DNA of 64,000 nucleotides from Flavobacterium sp. JAS (GTDB taxonomy: Bacteria > Bacteroidota > Bacteroidia > Flavobacteriales > Flavobacteriaceae): positions 177,487-241,486 of the forward strand of contig NZ_JAJMOX010000012.1 of NCBI RefSeq assembly GCF_020991455.1, read 5' to 3'. The position numbers and the translations under genes were made by a program. Below, one piece after another: positions 63,372-64,000 of this stretch; position 1 is the stretch's first letter, and the number at the start of each line of letters is the position of its first letter. The notes under the pieces are model-generated. The model did no database searches, was not told the DNA's origin, and worked only from the letters and a program-made list of their open reading frames with translations.

Positions 63372-63473
63372 GTAAACACAATTTTAAAATTGCGGATTTC
63401 TGATAATATAGTATCTTTAAATAAAGAAGATTCGTTCTCTTTTATCTACTAAAAAACAATAATAAAAAAATAT

Positions 63474-63764
63474 ATGGAAACTATAAAACTGGAATTAAAC
63501 GAAAAAAAACATGGCGCTTTTAATCTTTATGTTGATGATAAAAAATTAGGCGAAATGACCGTAAGCATCAAAGACGATTTACTAACCGTTTACCATACAG
63601 GAGTTGAACCAGAAGCCGAAGGAAAAGGTTACGCCAAAAAACTTCTGGACGAAATGACATCGTATGTACGTGCCAACAATATGATGGTTTTACCACTTTG
63701 TCCATACGTACACGCACAATTCAAAAGACATCCGGACGAATATCAGGATATCTGGAAAAAATAA
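63474..63764 (+). CDS. Small GNAT-type acetyltransferase (YjdJ-like)
   Basis: A 96-aa minimal GNAT domain. It starts with a beta-sheet (AFNLYVDDKKLGEMTVSIKDD), then the acetyl-CoA pyrophosphate loop EAEGKGYAKKLLDEMTSYVR and the end LPLCPYVHAQFKRHPDEYQD. This is the short YjdJ-like family, in which the Cys-Pro-Tyr region takes the active-site place. The acceptor is unknown. Length is normal for this small subclass. Confidence 0.88.
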   Translation: METIKLELNEKKHGAFNLYVDDKKLGEMTVSIKDDLLTVYHTGVEPEAEGKGYAKKLLDEMTSYVRANNMMVLPLCPYVHAQFKRHPDEYQDIWKK

Positions 63765-63799
63765 TTAAATCTTGACAATATGTAAAGTATATCACCAAA

Positions 63800-63907
63800 G
63801 TTTGTCATTTCGACGGAGGAGAAATCACACTAGAAACTCCGCAATCAAAATCGCCAATCTTTGTCGAATCCCGCGTGTGATTTCTCCCTCTGGTCGAAAT
63901 GACAAAC
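63800..63907. repeat. REP/MITE-like inverted repeat
   Basis: Arms GTTTGTCATTTCGA (63800-63813) and TCGAAATGACAAAC (63894-63907) are exact complements. Just inside, GAGAAATCACAC pairs with GTGTGATTTCTC. A 108-bp palindromic element of a kind I recall in many Flavobacterium intergenic spaces. Confidence 0.8.
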
Positions 63908-63973
63908 CGAACGAAAATACTCTTATGGAAATGATTGCCATAGCCCCGATAGTAGTGAAAATCCTTTTGTGGT

Positions 63974-63999
63974 GGGGGGGGGGGGGGGGGGGGGGGGGG
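63974..63999 (+). other. Run of 26 G
   Basis: A 26-G homopolymer closes the window, very out of character with this AT-rich genome. It may be a sequencing or contig-end artefact, or a real slippage-prone tract. Confidence 0.9.
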
Positions 64000-64000
64000 C

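Overview
The window looks like chromosome of a Flavobacterium or a close relative (Bacteroidota). It is AT-rich and uses the Bacteroidota promoter signature TAnnTTTG. It carries a SusC/SusD pair, PorP/SprF and gliding-type (CHU_C/T9SS type B) surface proteins, an RteC-like protein and a DUF6520-like peptide, all typical of this phylum. No species call is possible from this sequence alone.

Layout. (1) 1-3.5 kb: an ADP-ribosyltransferase-like two-gene unit, a tRNA-Ser(UGA) with its own promoter and terminator, and small mobile-element DNA-binding genes. (2) 3.5-13 kb: an XRE regulator, a palindromic operator on a TAnnTTTG promoter, a strongly folded 106-nt RNA-like element, then a SusC-SusD-S9 peptidase operon. 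It faces a small Cys-containing secreted peptide and a MauE/DoxX-type membrane protein. (3) 13-15.7 kb: a repeat-rich non-coding segment, a candidate oriT hairpin, MobC and a MobA-type relaxase. (4) 15.8-28.0 kb: one collinear 12-kb defence block (HsdR, HsdM, HsdS, a Septu-like PtuA/PtuB pair, McrB, McrC), mostly with overlapping or nearly touching genes. (5) 28.2-35.5 kb, opposite strand: a nuclease (DUF2779), a WYL regulator, then a type III CBASS (CD-NTase, HORMA, TRIP13-like ATPase). The CBASS effector appears to be a SAVED sensor joined to a zinc-metallopeptidase-like domain with HEALH. (6) 35.5-40.4 kb: a patchwork of small genes, an interrupted gene, a ~140-bp inverted repeat present once ahead of the CBASS/nuclease operon and once ahead of a SLATT gene, an attC-like palindrome, an unknown 358-aa protein and tRNA-end fragments that look like the island boundary. 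(7) 40.4-58.5 kb: a core-like surface and signalling cluster (OmpA/PD40 protein, PorP, CHU_C protein, lectin-like protein, collagen-like repeat protein, two histidine kinases, LuxR-type regulator, OmpA porin). (8) 58.5-64 kb: ordinary metabolic and membrane genes, two Flavobacterium-style palindromic repeats and a terminal 26-G tract.

How it fits together. Regions 1-6 read as a composite mobilizable defence island between tRNA-related sequences. No integrase is visible in the window. Region 7 appears to be tied together by a regulatory element that I found at three promoters. Each has a TGTAGAA-N4-TTCTACA dyad, a third half-site 22 bp away, and a TAnnTTTG-like box a further 22 bp on, all in the same orientation. 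The HK/LuxR-RR pair encoded in the same cluster is the obvious candidate regulator.

Most notable: the three-promoter dyad regulon, the type III CBASS with a predicted SAVED-zincin effector, the duplicated leader element ahead of two defence units, and the folded RNA-like element at 3599-3704.
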